Made by a program: the position numbers and the translations under genes. Below the pieces are notes generated by a model. It did not search any database. It had not been told where the DNA came from and saw only the letters and a program-made list of their open reading frames with translations. A DNA stretch of 64,000 nt, taken from assembly GCA_964591455.1 (NCBI GenBank), contig CAZQDZ010000021.1, positions 1-64,000 of the forward strand, read 5' to 3'. This stretch comes from RFSX01 sp964591455 (lineage in GTDB: Bacteria; Bacteroidota; Bacteroidia; Chitinophagales; Saprospiraceae). Positions 46,247 to 57,000 of this stretch are shown piece after piece (the stretch's first letter is position 1; every line of letters begins with the position of its first letter).

Positions 46247-46935
46247 TTTCTAAAGGGGTTGAAGAGTTTCCATACCATTTCGAATCCGGTAAATATATTC
46301 TGGCCTTTCTTCATTGTCTCTTCAGTATACATAACGTCTATAGGATATTCATATACGTTACTTCTATTGATTTTTGCATTTTTGATAATCTCTATGCAAA
46401 ACTCAAATCCATTATAAGTGATTTCAAGATTTTCCGCAAATCGTCGTGACATTACTTTCATTCCAGACTGAGAATCAGTAACCACCAGTCCTGTCACGAA
46501 AAAGTTAACCACATTCCCAAGAAAATTGAATATCATTCTTGTAACAGGTATTCCGTTCTTTTTCAAGAATCGACTGCCAATAACCAAGTCCATATCCTTG
46601 TTTTCTATGCACTTTATGAGCGGAATGAGATCTTTAGGATTATGCTGGAAATCTGCATCTATAGTTGCAATGTAAGTAGCTCCTTGGCTAACGGCGTAAT
46701 CTATTCCTGTCTTTGTAGCACCACCTGCACCCAGATTGATTAAGTGATCAAGAACTCTAACTTTATTACCATATGACAATGCGACTCCTTTGGTATTGTC
46801 ACCACTATTATCATTAACTAAAATGATGTTCTCAAATCCCAATGCTAAGGTTGTTTCTATGACTGGTCTAATTAGCTTTTCCTCATCTTTAGCTGGAATG
46901 ACAATAAATATTTTAGAACATGGTGTTTGGAACAT
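46243..46935 (-). CDS. GT2 dolichyl-phosphate-mannose-synthase-like glycosyltransferase
   Basis: A 230-residue GT-A fold enzyme. IVIPAKDEEKLIRPVIETTL starts the fold at about 12, and the metal-binding DxD is in IDADFQHNPKD (about 93-103). IGSRF and the SQSGMKVMSRRF acceptor-side motif match DPM1/GtrB-type polyprenyl-phosphate glycosyltransferases. It lacks the C-terminal membrane helices of GtrB, as in soluble DPM synthases. It would make a polyprenyl-phosphate sugar donor for the membrane proteins encoded just upstream on the same strand (42 bp gap). Confidence 0.88.
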   Translation of the reverse strand: MFQTPCSKIFIVIPAKDEEKLIRPVIETTLALGFENIILVNDNSGDNTKGVALSYGNKVRVLDHLINLGAGGATKTGIDYAVSQGATYIATIDADFQHNPKDLIPLIKCIENKDMDLVIGSRFLKKNGIPVTRMIFNFLGNVVNFFVTGLVVTDSQSGMKVMSRRFAENLEITYNGFEFCIEIIKNAKINRSNVYEYPIDVMYTEETMKKGQNIFTGFEMVWKLFNPFRN

Positions 46936-46977
46936 CTATAAAATCTTCTTACCTCAAAATTAACTATTTAACTCTTG

Positions 46978-48384
46978 CTATGGTATAATTTCATAAATTC
47001 CGTATTGACCGCCATAAAATATTTCCATATTCTTGGTTTTATCTGGAAACATTCTGTAGTACAATTTATTTTGGCCATTCGGCATTTTTTCAGCAAAAAT
47101 TCTATTAGTAGCTATAAGTTTCAGTTTGGGGTTGTCTCTTATTGTGAATATTAATCTATCATATTTCTTCCTTAATGTCCCTTCTGGTGTGTCGTCAATA
47201 AATGGGGTGTTTACATCAACTATTATATACTTAAATCCACTACTTTCAAAAGCTTCAATAACATCTTCCTTATCTTTAATTTCAGATCGCACTTTTTCAA
47301 AAAGACCTAATTGATTATCTATAAAAACTCTTTTTGAATTTTCCTTAATAAAATATGAAAAACTAGTACCAATTCTCAATATCCTACTTTCGTTCTCAGA
47401 ATTCATACGTGCTAAAGCTTTCTCAAATCCACCAGTATATAGCTGTGTTAAGACACCATAATCATCTAACTCTCCAATTTGATATTTATAAAATATTTGG
47501 TTAAACATCGCCTTACCCAAATCAGATGCTTCAGCATTATTATTAACCTCACCAAATCTTAACAGGATTGCACCTGAAATCCAAATCGAACAATTAATGA
47601 AAAATAAATACCTTAGAAAAGTTGTTGCACGAGGGAATTTCGGATTTCCAATCTGAATTAACTTAAGTATGAGCACTAACCCAATAGTTAGCATGGCAAA
47701 TCCATACCAAACTATTCCTGCTGAAAACTTTAACCATAGAAAAAAGAAAAGCCAGAAAACGCTAACTATAATTCGATTAGCTATGGAGACATTTCTTAGC
47801 TCTCTATGCAGAATATAATAACTGACTAAAAGTAATAGAACTAGTAACGGGTATGTTATAAAATCTTCATCACCTGAAACTAGCTCCGCCAATGATTCGA
47901 TAGGGTCATAGACAAGACTAGATAAATAGTAGAAATATGCAGTAATATGGGCTGAAGGTTCCTTTAAAAAAGAAATTGGACTAAGTAAGTAATCAACCAT
48001 CTCATTCCTACCACTCGGGTGTATTACTCCTTCAAATGAAAACACATATGAATTAGCAGAACCGATTATCCACACAAATAAAATAGTCAGCAATATTAAT
48101 ATTCTGAACCAAGTCTTATGATAAAAATATAGTAGCACCAATAAGGGTAAAAAAGCAAAATAAATAAATCCTATTTCAATCGATAATGCATTCTCATTAG
48201 CATTAACAGACGCATCATAAGGAAGGGATAAATATCTGAATGGTAATATTTCATAGCCAAAATAGCGTTGTATCTCTTCTCTTTGGGTGTCTCCGATTGT
48301 TCCCTGCTGAGGCATTAAATCAACAGGCGTTAGCGTGAATATGAAAAAGAATATTATAAACTTTAAGTGTCTCAACTTATTCAA
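46978..48384 (-). CDS. Membrane protein with periplasmic C-terminal domain (GT-C-like, second half)
   Basis: 468 residues. The TTG start at 48384 overlaps the stop of the upstream gene (TTGA). Residues 1-25 are hydrophobic, and about six further membrane segments lie between 70 and 285 (for example GFIYFAFLPLLVLLYFY, YPLLVLLLLVSYYIL, WYGFAMLTIGLVLILKL). About 300-468 is soluble and probably periplasmic. The YFGYEILPFRYLSLPYDASVN segment resembles an internal part of long GT-C/GT39-like proteins. With the 533-residue partner it would total about 1000 residues, so the pair may be one split enzyme. No catalytic assignment is possible. Confidence 0.7.
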   Translation of the reverse strand: MNKLRHLKFIIFFFIFTLTPVDLMPQQGTIGDTQREEIQRYFGYEILPFRYLSLPYDASVNANENALSIEIGFIYFAFLPLLVLLYFYHKTWFRILILLTILFVWIIGSANSYVFSFEGVIHPSGRNEMVDYLLSPISFLKEPSAHITAYFYYLSSLVYDPIESLAELVSGDEDFITYPLLVLLLLVSYYILHRELRNVSIANRIIVSVFWLFFFLWLKFSAGIVWYGFAMLTIGLVLILKLIQIGNPKFPRATTFLRYLFFINCSIWISGAILLRFGEVNNNAEASDLGKAMFNQIFYKYQIGELDDYGVLTQLYTGGFEKALARMNSENESRILRIGTSFSYFIKENSKRVFIDNQLGLFEKVRSEIKDKEDVIEAFESSGFKYIIVDVNTPFIDDTPEGTLRKKYDRLIFTIRDNPKLKLIATNRIFAEKMPNGQNKLYYRMFPDKTKNMEIFYGGQYGIYEIIP

Positions 48385-49982
48385 TTTTGATTCTTATAGT
48401 TATTAATAATTGAATAGGGAGAAACATCTGGACCTGGCTTAACGCCATTAAGTAACTTTTCAGGAGACATTGAACCAGTTTCATTATAACTCTTTATAAC
48501 CCATGGGGCTAAAGGCAATAACATGAATACACTTAGCAATATCACTGACTTTAAGATACCAGTAATTTTTACTTTATAAATCGAGATTCCAACAATTAAG
48601 AAAATCGAAGCTAATCCTACCAATGAAATAAAAAATGATTTTGTCCCTAAATGATATTGACCAAGTCCGGTTAAATCATCAATCTTTCCTAAGTAGAATA
48701 TATATAGTGAAAACAAAATAGTACTACTTAGAACTAAGTAACTATTTGTAACTACCCAAACGAGGGATACTACAATCGCAGTTGCAAGGAATAAATTTGT
48801 CAACTTGATGGTCAAGCCAAATCCAATAAAAAGACCTAGTAGCACTAATGATTTTATTACTTGTTTGTCTTTTCCTTTAAAAATACTACCACTTCTTATG
48901 ACTTCTATTAATGAGTAATTCTTAGATATATATAATAAGTATGAAACTGAAACTACCTGAAAAAAGAGAAGACCCATATCCGTCTTCAGCTCTGTATATA
49001 ATTGATTAGTGATTGCTGGTGTAACGGATATAATAAGTAAGCCAAAAAGCGTATAATTTATACTAATCTTGAGTCCTCTTACACACAGTTTATATATTGC
49101 GATAAGCGTCAAAATAAACCCATAAAATGATAACGCCATACTTACAGCAGAGGTCTTAAATAAAATATATCCTGTTGACAAAAGCAATCCCCAGTTGTAA
49201 GGTCTGAATCCGTATACTAAACCTTCGGAGTTAGCAACTTGACGAGCAATATTCATGTAAAAATTCCTAGAATCGAACCCGATTGGAAATGGTGTTTGTA
49301 TATATGAGAAATTAATACAAACGAAGAAAATTATTAATGAGCATGAAACAAAGCCAAGAAGATTAAGACCTGCAAATTCAAAAGGACTAACAAAACAAGC
49401 CTTTAATAAACCTGGTAACATTTTGATATTAATTAAAAAAGGCAATAAAATAACCCAAATGACAGCATATACATTCAGAAATCCTATTGCCGCTATTAAA
49501 AAGAGATGCGTTATCAAAATGATTAGACCTAAAGCAATTTTGAATTCTAACTCAAGCGACACAAATTTTCTAAATAAATGACTGTACAGGTATGAGGAAA
49601 AAGTAATTAATATTAGATATCCAATACTTTGGAAATTTAAACCAATAAATTGAATCAGATTTCCAATCTCCAAATTTAAATCAGGTACATATTTTGAATA
49701 ACTCAAACAAAGAGCGGTAAAATAGACTATGAGAATACCTGTTAGAGCAATTCCTGTAAAAAGCCATCTTCTTACAGGAAGAAAAGACCTTTGGAGAAAA
49801 TAGAGTGTTAAAGTGAAAAGTATTACAAAGCAGGATATGATTGGGTAGCGGAAGTACTCCACCGAAAAGAAATATAAGGGATGTTTATTAATATAATCAG
49901 TTATGATTATAGCTGTCCAAATTAGTGCAAAGGCTATCAGGAAGTATTCTGAAAGCAGTTTTTTTATTTTGGTTGTTGTCAT
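48381..49982 (-). CDS. Polytopic membrane protein (GT-C/GT39-like, first half)
   Basis: 533 residues with about 12-13 membrane helices across the whole length. A luminal motif PFPIGFDSRNFYMNIARQVA (about 223-242, acidic Asp after the helix) and a final loop LAPWVIKSYNETGSMSPEKL resemble GT-C enzymes that use polyprenyl-phosphate sugars. The end meets the next gene with a TTGA overlap. The genetic link to a DPM-synthase-like GT2 supports a role in lipid-linked sugar transfer to a glycan or protein. The exact acceptor is unknown. It is divergent from the plus-strand GT2, about 200-280 bp apart. Confidence 0.7.
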   Translation of the reverse strand: MTTTKIKKLLSEYFLIAFALIWTAIIITDYINKHPLYFFSVEYFRYPIISCFVILFTLTLYFLQRSFLPVRRWLFTGIALTGILIVYFTALCLSYSKYVPDLNLEIGNLIQFIGLNFQSIGYLILITFSSYLYSHLFRKFVSLELEFKIALGLIILITHLFLIAAIGFLNVYAVIWVILLPFLINIKMLPGLLKACFVSPFEFAGLNLLGFVSCSLIIFFVCINFSYIQTPFPIGFDSRNFYMNIARQVANSEGLVYGFRPYNWGLLLSTGYILFKTSAVSMALSFYGFILTLIAIYKLCVRGLKISINYTLFGLLIISVTPAITNQLYTELKTDMGLLFFQVVSVSYLLYISKNYSLIEVIRSGSIFKGKDKQVIKSLVLLGLFIGFGLTIKLTNLFLATAIVVSLVWVVTNSYLVLSSTILFSLYIFYLGKIDDLTGLGQYHLGTKSFFISLVGLASIFLIVGISIYKVKITGILKSVILLSVFMLLPLAPWVIKSYNETGSMSPEKLLNGVKPGPDVSPYSIINNYKNQN

Positions 49983-50260
49983 TTATCTAGCCAATGTCTA
50001 TTTTGCCAAAAAAACTAGCCATCAAAACTATCAACTAAATGGAGAACATGCCTCAAAACTAGAATTAAAATACTTACTTCTTTTTTCAGTGCATGTTTCA
50101 GCATATTTGATGAATGTTAATTTAAGGATTGTGATTCAATATAATTAATCAAACCAATCATAGTATTTTTCAAATTCTATTATTGGGAGAATCACTTAAT
50201 GGAGGAAATCATTTTTGCGATATATTATTTCGCTTACACGTAATATATAAACACAATACA

Positions 50261-51313
50261 TTGCAAGGCGTAATTTTGCCAATTATCATTATCAACTGGA
50301 ACAGAGCATCAGATACAATTGAATGCATAGAAAGTATTAAATCTTGCGATTTGGTAGATATTGTACTTGATATCCACGTTTGGGATAATAACTCAAATCA
50401 AAAGGATTTAGAGGTGCTAAAAAATAAAGCTAAGTCACTTAGCTTTCATCTTCATGAATCCAATCAAAATATTGGTTTTACTAGAGCAAACAATGCTTTA
50501 TTTAGTAAAGTCCTTGATAAGCAAATACAAAGCTCAGGCTATGTTATGTGCTTGAATAATGACACAACTCTAACTCGGAACTTCTTTCAAAATCTTAGAA
50601 GCACCCTGCATTTGAACAAAATTGATATGATCTCTTGTAAAATGCTTAAATATTTTAATAGAACTGAAATAGACAACATTGGCCATCACCTGTTATCTAG
50701 CGGAGAAATATTACCAATTCTAGCTGGCAAACCTGATAAAACCTACAAAAACCTACCATATCAACTAGGTGCTTGTGCTGGTGCCTGTATCTATTCATTA
50801 GATATGTTAAAGGACATAGGCTTATTTGATGAAAATTTTAACACTGGTTATGAGGATGCGGAATATGCATTAAGAGCCACAATGGAAAGCCGAAAAATCA
50901 GTCTTATCGATTCAGCTATTGTCTATCACAAAGGAGGTATGTCTATAAAAGGCATATTTAATTCTGAATTTGCAATTAGAGAACAAATGAATGTATTGTA
51001 TACAATATATAAACTGTATCCTCCCATACTACTTACACTAATAACGCCACTTATCTTACTAAGAGGCATTATTATAGTAATAGCCACTATTATCATGCTC
51101 AGACCAGAAATAGCTAAAGTCACCTTGGTTGCATACTGGAAATTCTTTACTGGCACAATAAAGAAAGCTATTAAGAATAGAAAATCATTTTCTGCCGGTC
51201 TTAGAAAGGAATTTCTCATAATCAAAATTCAATCATCAGCTATAATTCTTGATATTAAGAGATTCTATACTATTCTAGTGAAAAGAAGCTTATCATTTAT
51301 AGAGAAATACTAA
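50261..51313 (+). CDS. GT2 rhamnosyltransferase-like glycosyltransferase
   Basis: 350 residues from TTG 50261. No ATG is available and the frame extends back to another TTG at 50183. The later start is preferred because the GT-A fold begins right away (LPIIIINWNRASDTIECIESI region). The metal-binding motif is LNNDTTL, the base motif NTGYEDAEYALRA, and membrane-associated helices lie near the C-terminus (LLTLITPLILLRGIIIVIATIIM). These match wbbL/rfbN-type transferases of surface polysaccharide synthesis. The start is uncertain. Confidence 0.8.
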   Translation: MQGVILPIIIINWNRASDTIECIESIKSCDLVDIVLDIHVWDNNSNQKDLEVLKNKAKSLSFHLHESNQNIGFTRANNALFSKVLDKQIQSSGYVMCLNNDTTLTRNFFQNLRSTLHLNKIDMISCKMLKYFNRTEIDNIGHHLLSSGEILPILAGKPDKTYKNLPYQLGACAGACIYSLDMLKDIGLFDENFNTGYEDAEYALRATMESRKISLIDSAIVYHKGGMSIKGIFNSEFAIREQMNVLYTIYKLYPPILLTLITPLILLRGIIIVIATIIMLRPEIAKVTLVAYWKFFTGTIKKAIKNRKSFSAGLRKEFLIIKIQSSAIILDIKRFYTILVKRSLSFIEKY

Positions 51314-51365
51314 ATCTCTCACTTAGGTTACAAACTCATTATAATCTTATACTTTTATTGTTTCT

Positions 51366-52298
51366 ATGAAGTCTAAAAGTAAAATATATGTAGCAGGTCA
51401 TAATGGTCTAGTTGGCTCAGCTATAGTAAGAAACTTACGTGCAAAAGGATATGAAAACATTGTCTATAAGAATTCAAGTGATTTAGATCTCACAATACAG
51501 GATGATGTAAAGTACTTTTTCAAATGGGAAAAGCCAGAATATGTATTCTTAGCAGCCGCTAAGGTTGGAGGAATTCATGCCAATAATACGCTTAGGGCTG
51601 AATTTATCTTCTCTAATCTGCAAATCCAAATGAATGTTATAGACACAGCTCACAAGCATGATGTTAAAAAACTGATGTTTTTGGGCTCTTCTTGCATTTA
51701 TCCTAAGCTTTCAGCTCAACCCATAAAAGAAGACTATCTGCTTACTGGTAAACTAGAGCCTACCAACCAACCCTATGCTATAGCTAAAATAGCAGGGATA
51801 GAAATATGTAATGCTTACAGAGACCAGTATGGAAGTAATTTTGTCTCTGTCATGCCTACAAACTTATATGGGCCTAATGACAACTATGATTTGCAGAACT
51901 CTCATGTCCTGCCAGCACTTCTTAGAAAATTCCATACAGCAAAAAAACACAACGAACCTCATGTTATGATGTGGGGAACTGGCAAGCCAAGGAGAGAATT
52001 TATGCATGTAAAAGACATGGCTGATGCCTGTGTTTTCTTGATGGAAAATCATAATACAAATCAGATAGTAAACATAGGTACAGGAGAGGATATTGCCATA
52101 ATAGAACTAGCCCAGCTCATCAAAAAAATCGTGGGTTATGAAGGAGAAATCAAACATGATTTAGGCAAACCTGATGGCACACCTAAGAAGCAATTGGATG
52201 TATCATTCCTAAATTCGTTAGGGTGGAAACATAAGATTTCATTGGAAGATGGGATAACAACTGTTTATGAAGGTTTGAAAGATCGAGAATGGTATTAA
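51366..52298 (+). CDS. fcl: GDP-L-fucose synthase
   Basis: A 310-residue NADP-dependent epimerase/reductase of the SDR family, converting GDP-4-keto-6-deoxymannose to GDP-L-fucose. Nucleotide-binding GHNGLVGSA is at 11-19. Catalytic Y137-x-x-x-K141 lies in PYAIAK, and FLGSSCIYPKLSAQPI is diagnostic. Length is normal (about 310-320). The dehydratase gmd is not in the window. Its presence predicts L-fucose in the glycan exported by the neighbouring ABC system. Confidence 0.95.
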   Translation: MKSKSKIYVAGHNGLVGSAIVRNLRAKGYENIVYKNSSDLDLTIQDDVKYFFKWEKPEYVFLAAAKVGGIHANNTLRAEFIFSNLQIQMNVIDTAHKHDVKKLMFLGSSCIYPKLSAQPIKEDYLLTGKLEPTNQPYAIAKIAGIEICNAYRDQYGSNFVSVMPTNLYGPNDNYDLQNSHVLPALLRKFHTAKKHNEPHVMMWGTGKPRREFMHVKDMADACVFLMENHNTNQIVNIGTGEDIAIIELAQLIKKIVGYEGEIKHDLGKPDGTPKKQLDVSFLNSLGWKHKISLEDGITTVYEGLKDREWY

Positions 52299-52325
52299 TT
52301 TCAAATCAGGAATCTAAAAGATAGA

Positions 52326-53129
52326 ATGATAAAGAGTCTTATTGGGGATTTCTACCTAAAAAATTTTTCAAGTAATCGCCTTGAAAGAGTATGGAAGTTA
52401 GCTCAAATTGATTTTAAGAAAAGGTATTATAATGACAAACTTGGTATGTTTTGGGCTTTATTAAACCCAATACTTCAAGTAGGAATCTACTATTTTGTCT
52501 TCAGCACAGTAATGAATGGTGGAGAAGAAGACTTTGCATTATTTCTATTTGCAGGTCTGGTTTTTTGGACTACTTTCATGATTGGTACCAAGCAGGGTAT
52601 AAATACTTTTAGAACCAAGAGGTATTTGATTGAAAATATTCAATTCAACAAAATTGATTTGTTCTTTTCACATAGCATTAGTGTATTTATAGGTTTTCTC
52701 TTCAATTTAGGTGCATATCTACTTGCAGCTCTTCTTTATGGTATTAAGTTTAGCTTCTTTAATGCCTTTTTTGGAGGTCTTCTGATAACAGCACTAGCAT
52801 TCTTATTGATTTTTGGTTGTACACTAGTACTTTCCACTTTATCAATTATTATAAAAGACATAAATCATATTTGGGACTTTTCATTGCTCTGTGGGTTTTG
52901 GACTGCTGGCATTTTCTTTCCAGCTGCGAAAATTGTAGAAAAGCTAAGTATTATTCAATATATCAATCCATTTTTAGGTCTTATTGAAAATGCTAGAAGA
53001 GTATTAATGTATAATCAAGGGTTAGATATACACTATTTAGCTATCAACATCTGTCAAACCGTAATCGTTGTTGCAATTGGGCTTTTTGTATTCCATAGAT
53101 ATTCAAGTAAGGCTTTAGAAAAGTTATAA
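52326..53129 (+). CDS. ABC-2 polysaccharide exporter permease (Wzm/TagG type)
   Basis: A 267-residue inner-membrane protein with six predicted helices. An N-terminal cytosolic stretch carries the LAQIDFKKRYYNDKLGMFWAL motif typical of O-antigen and teichoic acid permeases. Other segments include IYYFVFSTVM, FLFAGLVFWTTFMIG and SIIQYINPFLGLIENARRVLM. It pairs with the ATPase whose start overlaps its stop by one base (TAATG). The exported substrate is expected to be the lipid-linked glycan made by the glycosyltransferases of the cluster. Confidence 0.92.
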   Translation: MIKSLIGDFYLKNFSSNRLERVWKLAQIDFKKRYYNDKLGMFWALLNPILQVGIYYFVFSTVMNGGEEDFALFLFAGLVFWTTFMIGTKQGINTFRTKRYLIENIQFNKIDLFFSHSISVFIGFLFNLGAYLLAALLYGIKFSFFNAFFGGLLITALAFLLIFGCTLVLSTLSIIIKDINHIWDFSLLCGFWTAGIFFPAAKIVEKLSIIQYINPFLGLIENARRVLMYNQGLDIHYLAINICQTVIVVAIGLFVFHRYSSKALEKL

Positions 53130-53902
53130 TGGCTAACCAAACATATAGTATAGAAGTCCAGAATTTGTCCAAAACTTTTGATTACTTAGACGATAATAAC
53201 GCCTCTGTTCGAGACAGCATCTATAATCTGTTTAAACGCAAAAATAAAAAGCAGTTAAAGGCTGTCACTAACATTAGTTTTAAATTACAGAAAGGGGAAT
53301 TTTTAGGAATTGTTGGAAGAAATGGTAGCGGCAAATCAACGCTTCTCAAACTACTTATCGGGGCTCTGAAACCTGACAAAGGATCTGAAGTTAAATCAAC
53401 AGGTAGAATAATACGTCTAGCCTTAGGAATGGGCTTTGACCCTAATTTAACTGCTCGTGACAACATTTACATTAATGGCGCAGTTTTAGGCTTATCATTC
53501 AAAAAAATTGGAGAAGTATTTGACGAAATAATTAATTTTTCAGAGTTAGACAAATTTGTAGATACTCCTGTAAAGCATTTTTCTACAGGTATGAAGAGTA
53601 GACTCACCTTTTCGATTGCTATGCATGCTGAAGCTGATATTTTCTTGATTGATGAGTTTTTTGGAGGTGTAGGAGATGAATCTTTCAAGAAAAAGTCTGA
53701 TAACTTTTTTAAAACGAATTTCTTGAATGGCAAGACAATTATCCATGTTAGCCATTCATTACCCAATTTGTTAAAATTCAGCGACAGGATATTGTACCTT
53801 GATAAAGGAGAAATGCAGGCCATTGGAAGTCCAGAAAAGGTCATTGAAGCGTATAAAGAATCATTTCAAAAAGAATACAGAGCAGCAAATAATAGTAAGT
53901 AG
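53129..53902 (+). CDS. ABC exporter ATPase (Wzt/TagH type, no carbohydrate-binding domain)
   Basis: A 257-residue ATPase. The Walker A motif is GRNGSGKST (63-71, Lys69), the signature FSTGMKSRLTFSIA starts near 151, and Walker B is IFLIDEFFGG. An N-terminal extension and the AVTNISFKLQKGEF motif are typical of the polysaccharide exporter subfamily. Length is that of a bare nucleotide-binding domain: the roughly 150-residue C-terminal carbohydrate-binding domain of E. coli O9a Wzt is absent. It forms a pair with the permease upstream. Confidence 0.92.
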   Translation: MANQTYSIEVQNLSKTFDYLDDNNASVRDSIYNLFKRKNKKQLKAVTNISFKLQKGEFLGIVGRNGSGKSTLLKLLIGALKPDKGSEVKSTGRIIRLALGMGFDPNLTARDNIYINGAVLGLSFKKIGEVFDEIINFSELDKFVDTPVKHFSTGMKSRLTFSIAMHAEADIFLIDEFFGGVGDESFKKKSDNFFKTNFLNGKTIIHVSHSLPNLLKFSDRILYLDKGEMQAIGSPEKVIEAYKESFQKEYRAANNSK

Positions 53903-54087
53903 CCCTCACTCATTATCTGCTATAATTACTGCCCATCAGCACCATTAGGCTTCATTATTTATCAATTTGTGAGAATCAACCGACTTTACACTATTCTAAA
54001 GGCCTAAATCCTCACATTTTTTACTGATTTAGGGCTATTTGAAATATCTTAGTATATTATTTTGGACACATCCAATATTAAGAAATA
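53903..54087. other. Spacer before the giant fusion gene, with an inverted repeat
   Basis: 185 bp. CCTAAATC (54003-54010) and GATTTAGG (54026-54033) form an 8-bp inverted repeat with a 15-nt spacer. TTTG (54038-54041) and TTATTTTG (54057-54064, one mismatch to TAnnTTTG) are a possible promoter, but spaced only 15 bp. No terminator follows the ATPase gene. Confidence 0.4.
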
Positions 54088-57000
54088 ATGAGTAAAAAAG
54101 TCTGTATTCTAGTTCTGGGCATGCATAGAAGTGGGACATCTTCTTTAGCAGGCAGTTTGGATAAACTAGGTATATCATTTGGACAAAATATTTCTGCCCC
54201 TTCTTTTGATAATCCGAAAGGATATTTTGAAAATAACACAATCCAGGATCTTAATGATAGAGTCTTAAAGGAGTTCAAAATAGAATGGGATTATCCGGGT
54301 TTTCTACCGACTAACTGGCATAACCTCCCAAAAATCAAGGCTTATGATGCCGAAGCCTCAGAAATTATCAAAGATGAGTTTGGGAAAACCGCACTTATCG
54401 CAATAAAGGATCCACGTATTTGTTATTTACTTCCCTTCTGGAAAAGAGTGCTTAAGAAAACTGGTTATACCACAAAATGTGTTTTTAGCTATAGAAATCC
54501 AGATGAAATAGCCCTTTCATTAGCCAAAAGAAATAACTTTTCTATAAACAAGGGTCAGGTGCTATCTGCTACGCATCTACTTTCAGCCGAGCAACATTCC
54601 AGAGATTTACTTAGAACTGTTGTGAAATTTGGCAATCTGATTCAAAATCCAACAAAGGAAATAAAGAAGACAAACAAAATTCTAAAACTGGGTTTCACTG
54701 ATAAAGAAATAACAGAAGCTGGTATTAGTAAGGCTATTGACAAAAAATTAAAACATCATAATAGATCAAAAAAATATAGCAACAAGCACTACCCTAGTTA
54801 TATGCAAGACCATGAGAAATTATGGTCAAAAGTATTGAAATCTACTTCATCATTTAAAGACTTAAAAGCTTTTGATAAAGTAAGAGAAGAGCACCAATAT
54901 TATACTGACATCTTTTATGACGGCATAATCGGCGCTACAAAAAATTCATTCAAAATATCTATAGATACGGGTAAGGGTTTCAATGAAAAGCAGACAATCA
55001 AAAAACTGATTACAGATAATATCAATACCTGGCAGAACGAAGAGATATCTCGTTTTGAAGATATCAAGTCCATAAAATTGACACCTGCAAATACCTTATG
55101 TGCGATAAACCTCAAATACTTAGGAGTCGTTGGTGCTCGTAAAAACGACTATACAATTTCGAGCAACGCTTACTATAACTCAGACGATCAATATTATTTT
55201 GATACGGCCTATCCAGAAATACTTATAGAGTTTAAGAAACCAAAACAGATAAGTAAACTCCCTATTACTATTGAATACTTATCACTAGGAAAGGAGGTTA
55301 CTAACCTTATACAGAATGTCGACTTCCAAAGAATTATAGATTCAAAAGATTTAGATATTCAAAATTTTGAAGACATCCTCAAGGATAGAGACCATTACCT
55401 GAACTTAAAGGATAACGAAATATCGGAGCTTACTCATACAGTATTAGAGTATGAGAAAATCAAAGACACCTATGAAGAACGATACCAAAATACGATTACA
55501 GCTCATAATGAAGAACTAGACAACCTTAAAGAAGCGCTTGACGCAGAACGAAATAGATTCGCATTAGAACACAAGGAAAAGATCGAGGCCACTAACTTGC
55601 TCAAAGACAACATTGATTCTCTAAAAGATCAGAAAAATGCTGAAGCCAATCAGCTGAGAGAGCTGCTCGAAAATGAGCAAAAAGACAAGCTCGTATCACT
55701 GGAAAAGCTAAAGGAATACTTCAATAATTTACTCAAAGAAAAAGAGAATGAGTTAACTGCACAAAAGCTACAACTTGCTGCGAGTATAGATGACGAAAAA
55801 AATGATAAAATAGGTCAGCTAGAGAGTTTACGGAGTCAGTTTGGAAATCTACTACAGGAAAAAGACCAAGAAATAAAACAGCTTCAAAAAGAAATTCATC
55901 TTAGTATAGAGAACGAACGAAATGATAAGTCTCAAAAAATGGAACTTATTAGATCAGCGCATATTGATGATCTTTCCAAAAAGGACAATGAATGGAAAGA
56001 GAAGATGGAGCAAATGAGAGTTATCCTGGAACAAAAGGATAATGAGATAAAGAGCATGGTAGATCAGCTAAGAGTTGCAGTCGATAATGAAAAAAACGAC
56101 AAGTATCATCAATTAGATGCTCTGAAAATCCAGCAAAAAGAAAAGTTGGAGGACAAGGATAAAGAGCTAAAAGCCTTGGCAGAGCAACTACGAATAGCAG
56201 TAGATAGTGAAAAGAGCGATAAGGTGGAGCAATTAGAAAGTCTGAGAGCTCACTTTTCAGAAATTTTACTTCAGAAAGATCAAGAAATAAAGCAACTCCA
56301 TCAGGAAGTCAGAGTCTCTGTCGACAATGAGAAAAATGACAAGACCGAAAAGATAGAAGCATTAAGGTCTAATCATCAAGAAAAAATATCAGAGAAGGAC
56401 AATGAGATAAAAGCACTAACTGAACAATTAAGAACTGTAGTCGATAGTGAGAAAGGAGATAAAGTAGAACAGCTGGAAAGTCTTCGAGGGCATTACTCAG
56501 AATTATTGCTCCAAAAGGATCAGGAAATCAAGCAGCTGCATGAGGAAATCAGAGTCTCTGTAGATAATGAGAAGAACGATAAAATCCAGAAATTAGAAAT
56601 TCTTAGAACAAGTCATCAAGAAAAAATTTCTGAAAAAGACAATGAAATAAAAGCACTTTCAGAACAACTCAGAGTCAGTCTGGATAGTGAAAAAGGTGAT
56701 AAGCTTTCACAGTTAGAAGGCTTGAGAGCTCATTTCTCGGAACTGTTATTGCAAAAAGATCAGGAAATAAAGCAACTCAATGAACAACTTCGCGTCTCTT
56801 TAGACAATGAAAAGACTGACAAAAATGCACAACTAGGCAGCCTCCGAGACGCCTTAACCAAAGAGAAAATAACATCTGAGAATGAGTTGAATGCTGTAAT
56901 TGCAAATTATCGGGAACAGCTAATTGCGAAAGAAAATGAACTGAATGAAATTAGATTTAAACTACTGGATGATCTCAATAGAGAAAAAACTGAGAAAGTA

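Noticed and set aside
49903..50148. 81-codon plus-strand frame between the GT-C gene and the GT2 gene
   Set aside because: Its first third is antisense to the GT-C gene, and the remainder is AT-rich non-coding text.
53903..54087. Inverted repeat CCTAAATC/GATTTAGG considered as a terminator
   Set aside because: No T tract follows on the plus strand, so it may be an operator or chance. It is kept only as a spacer note.
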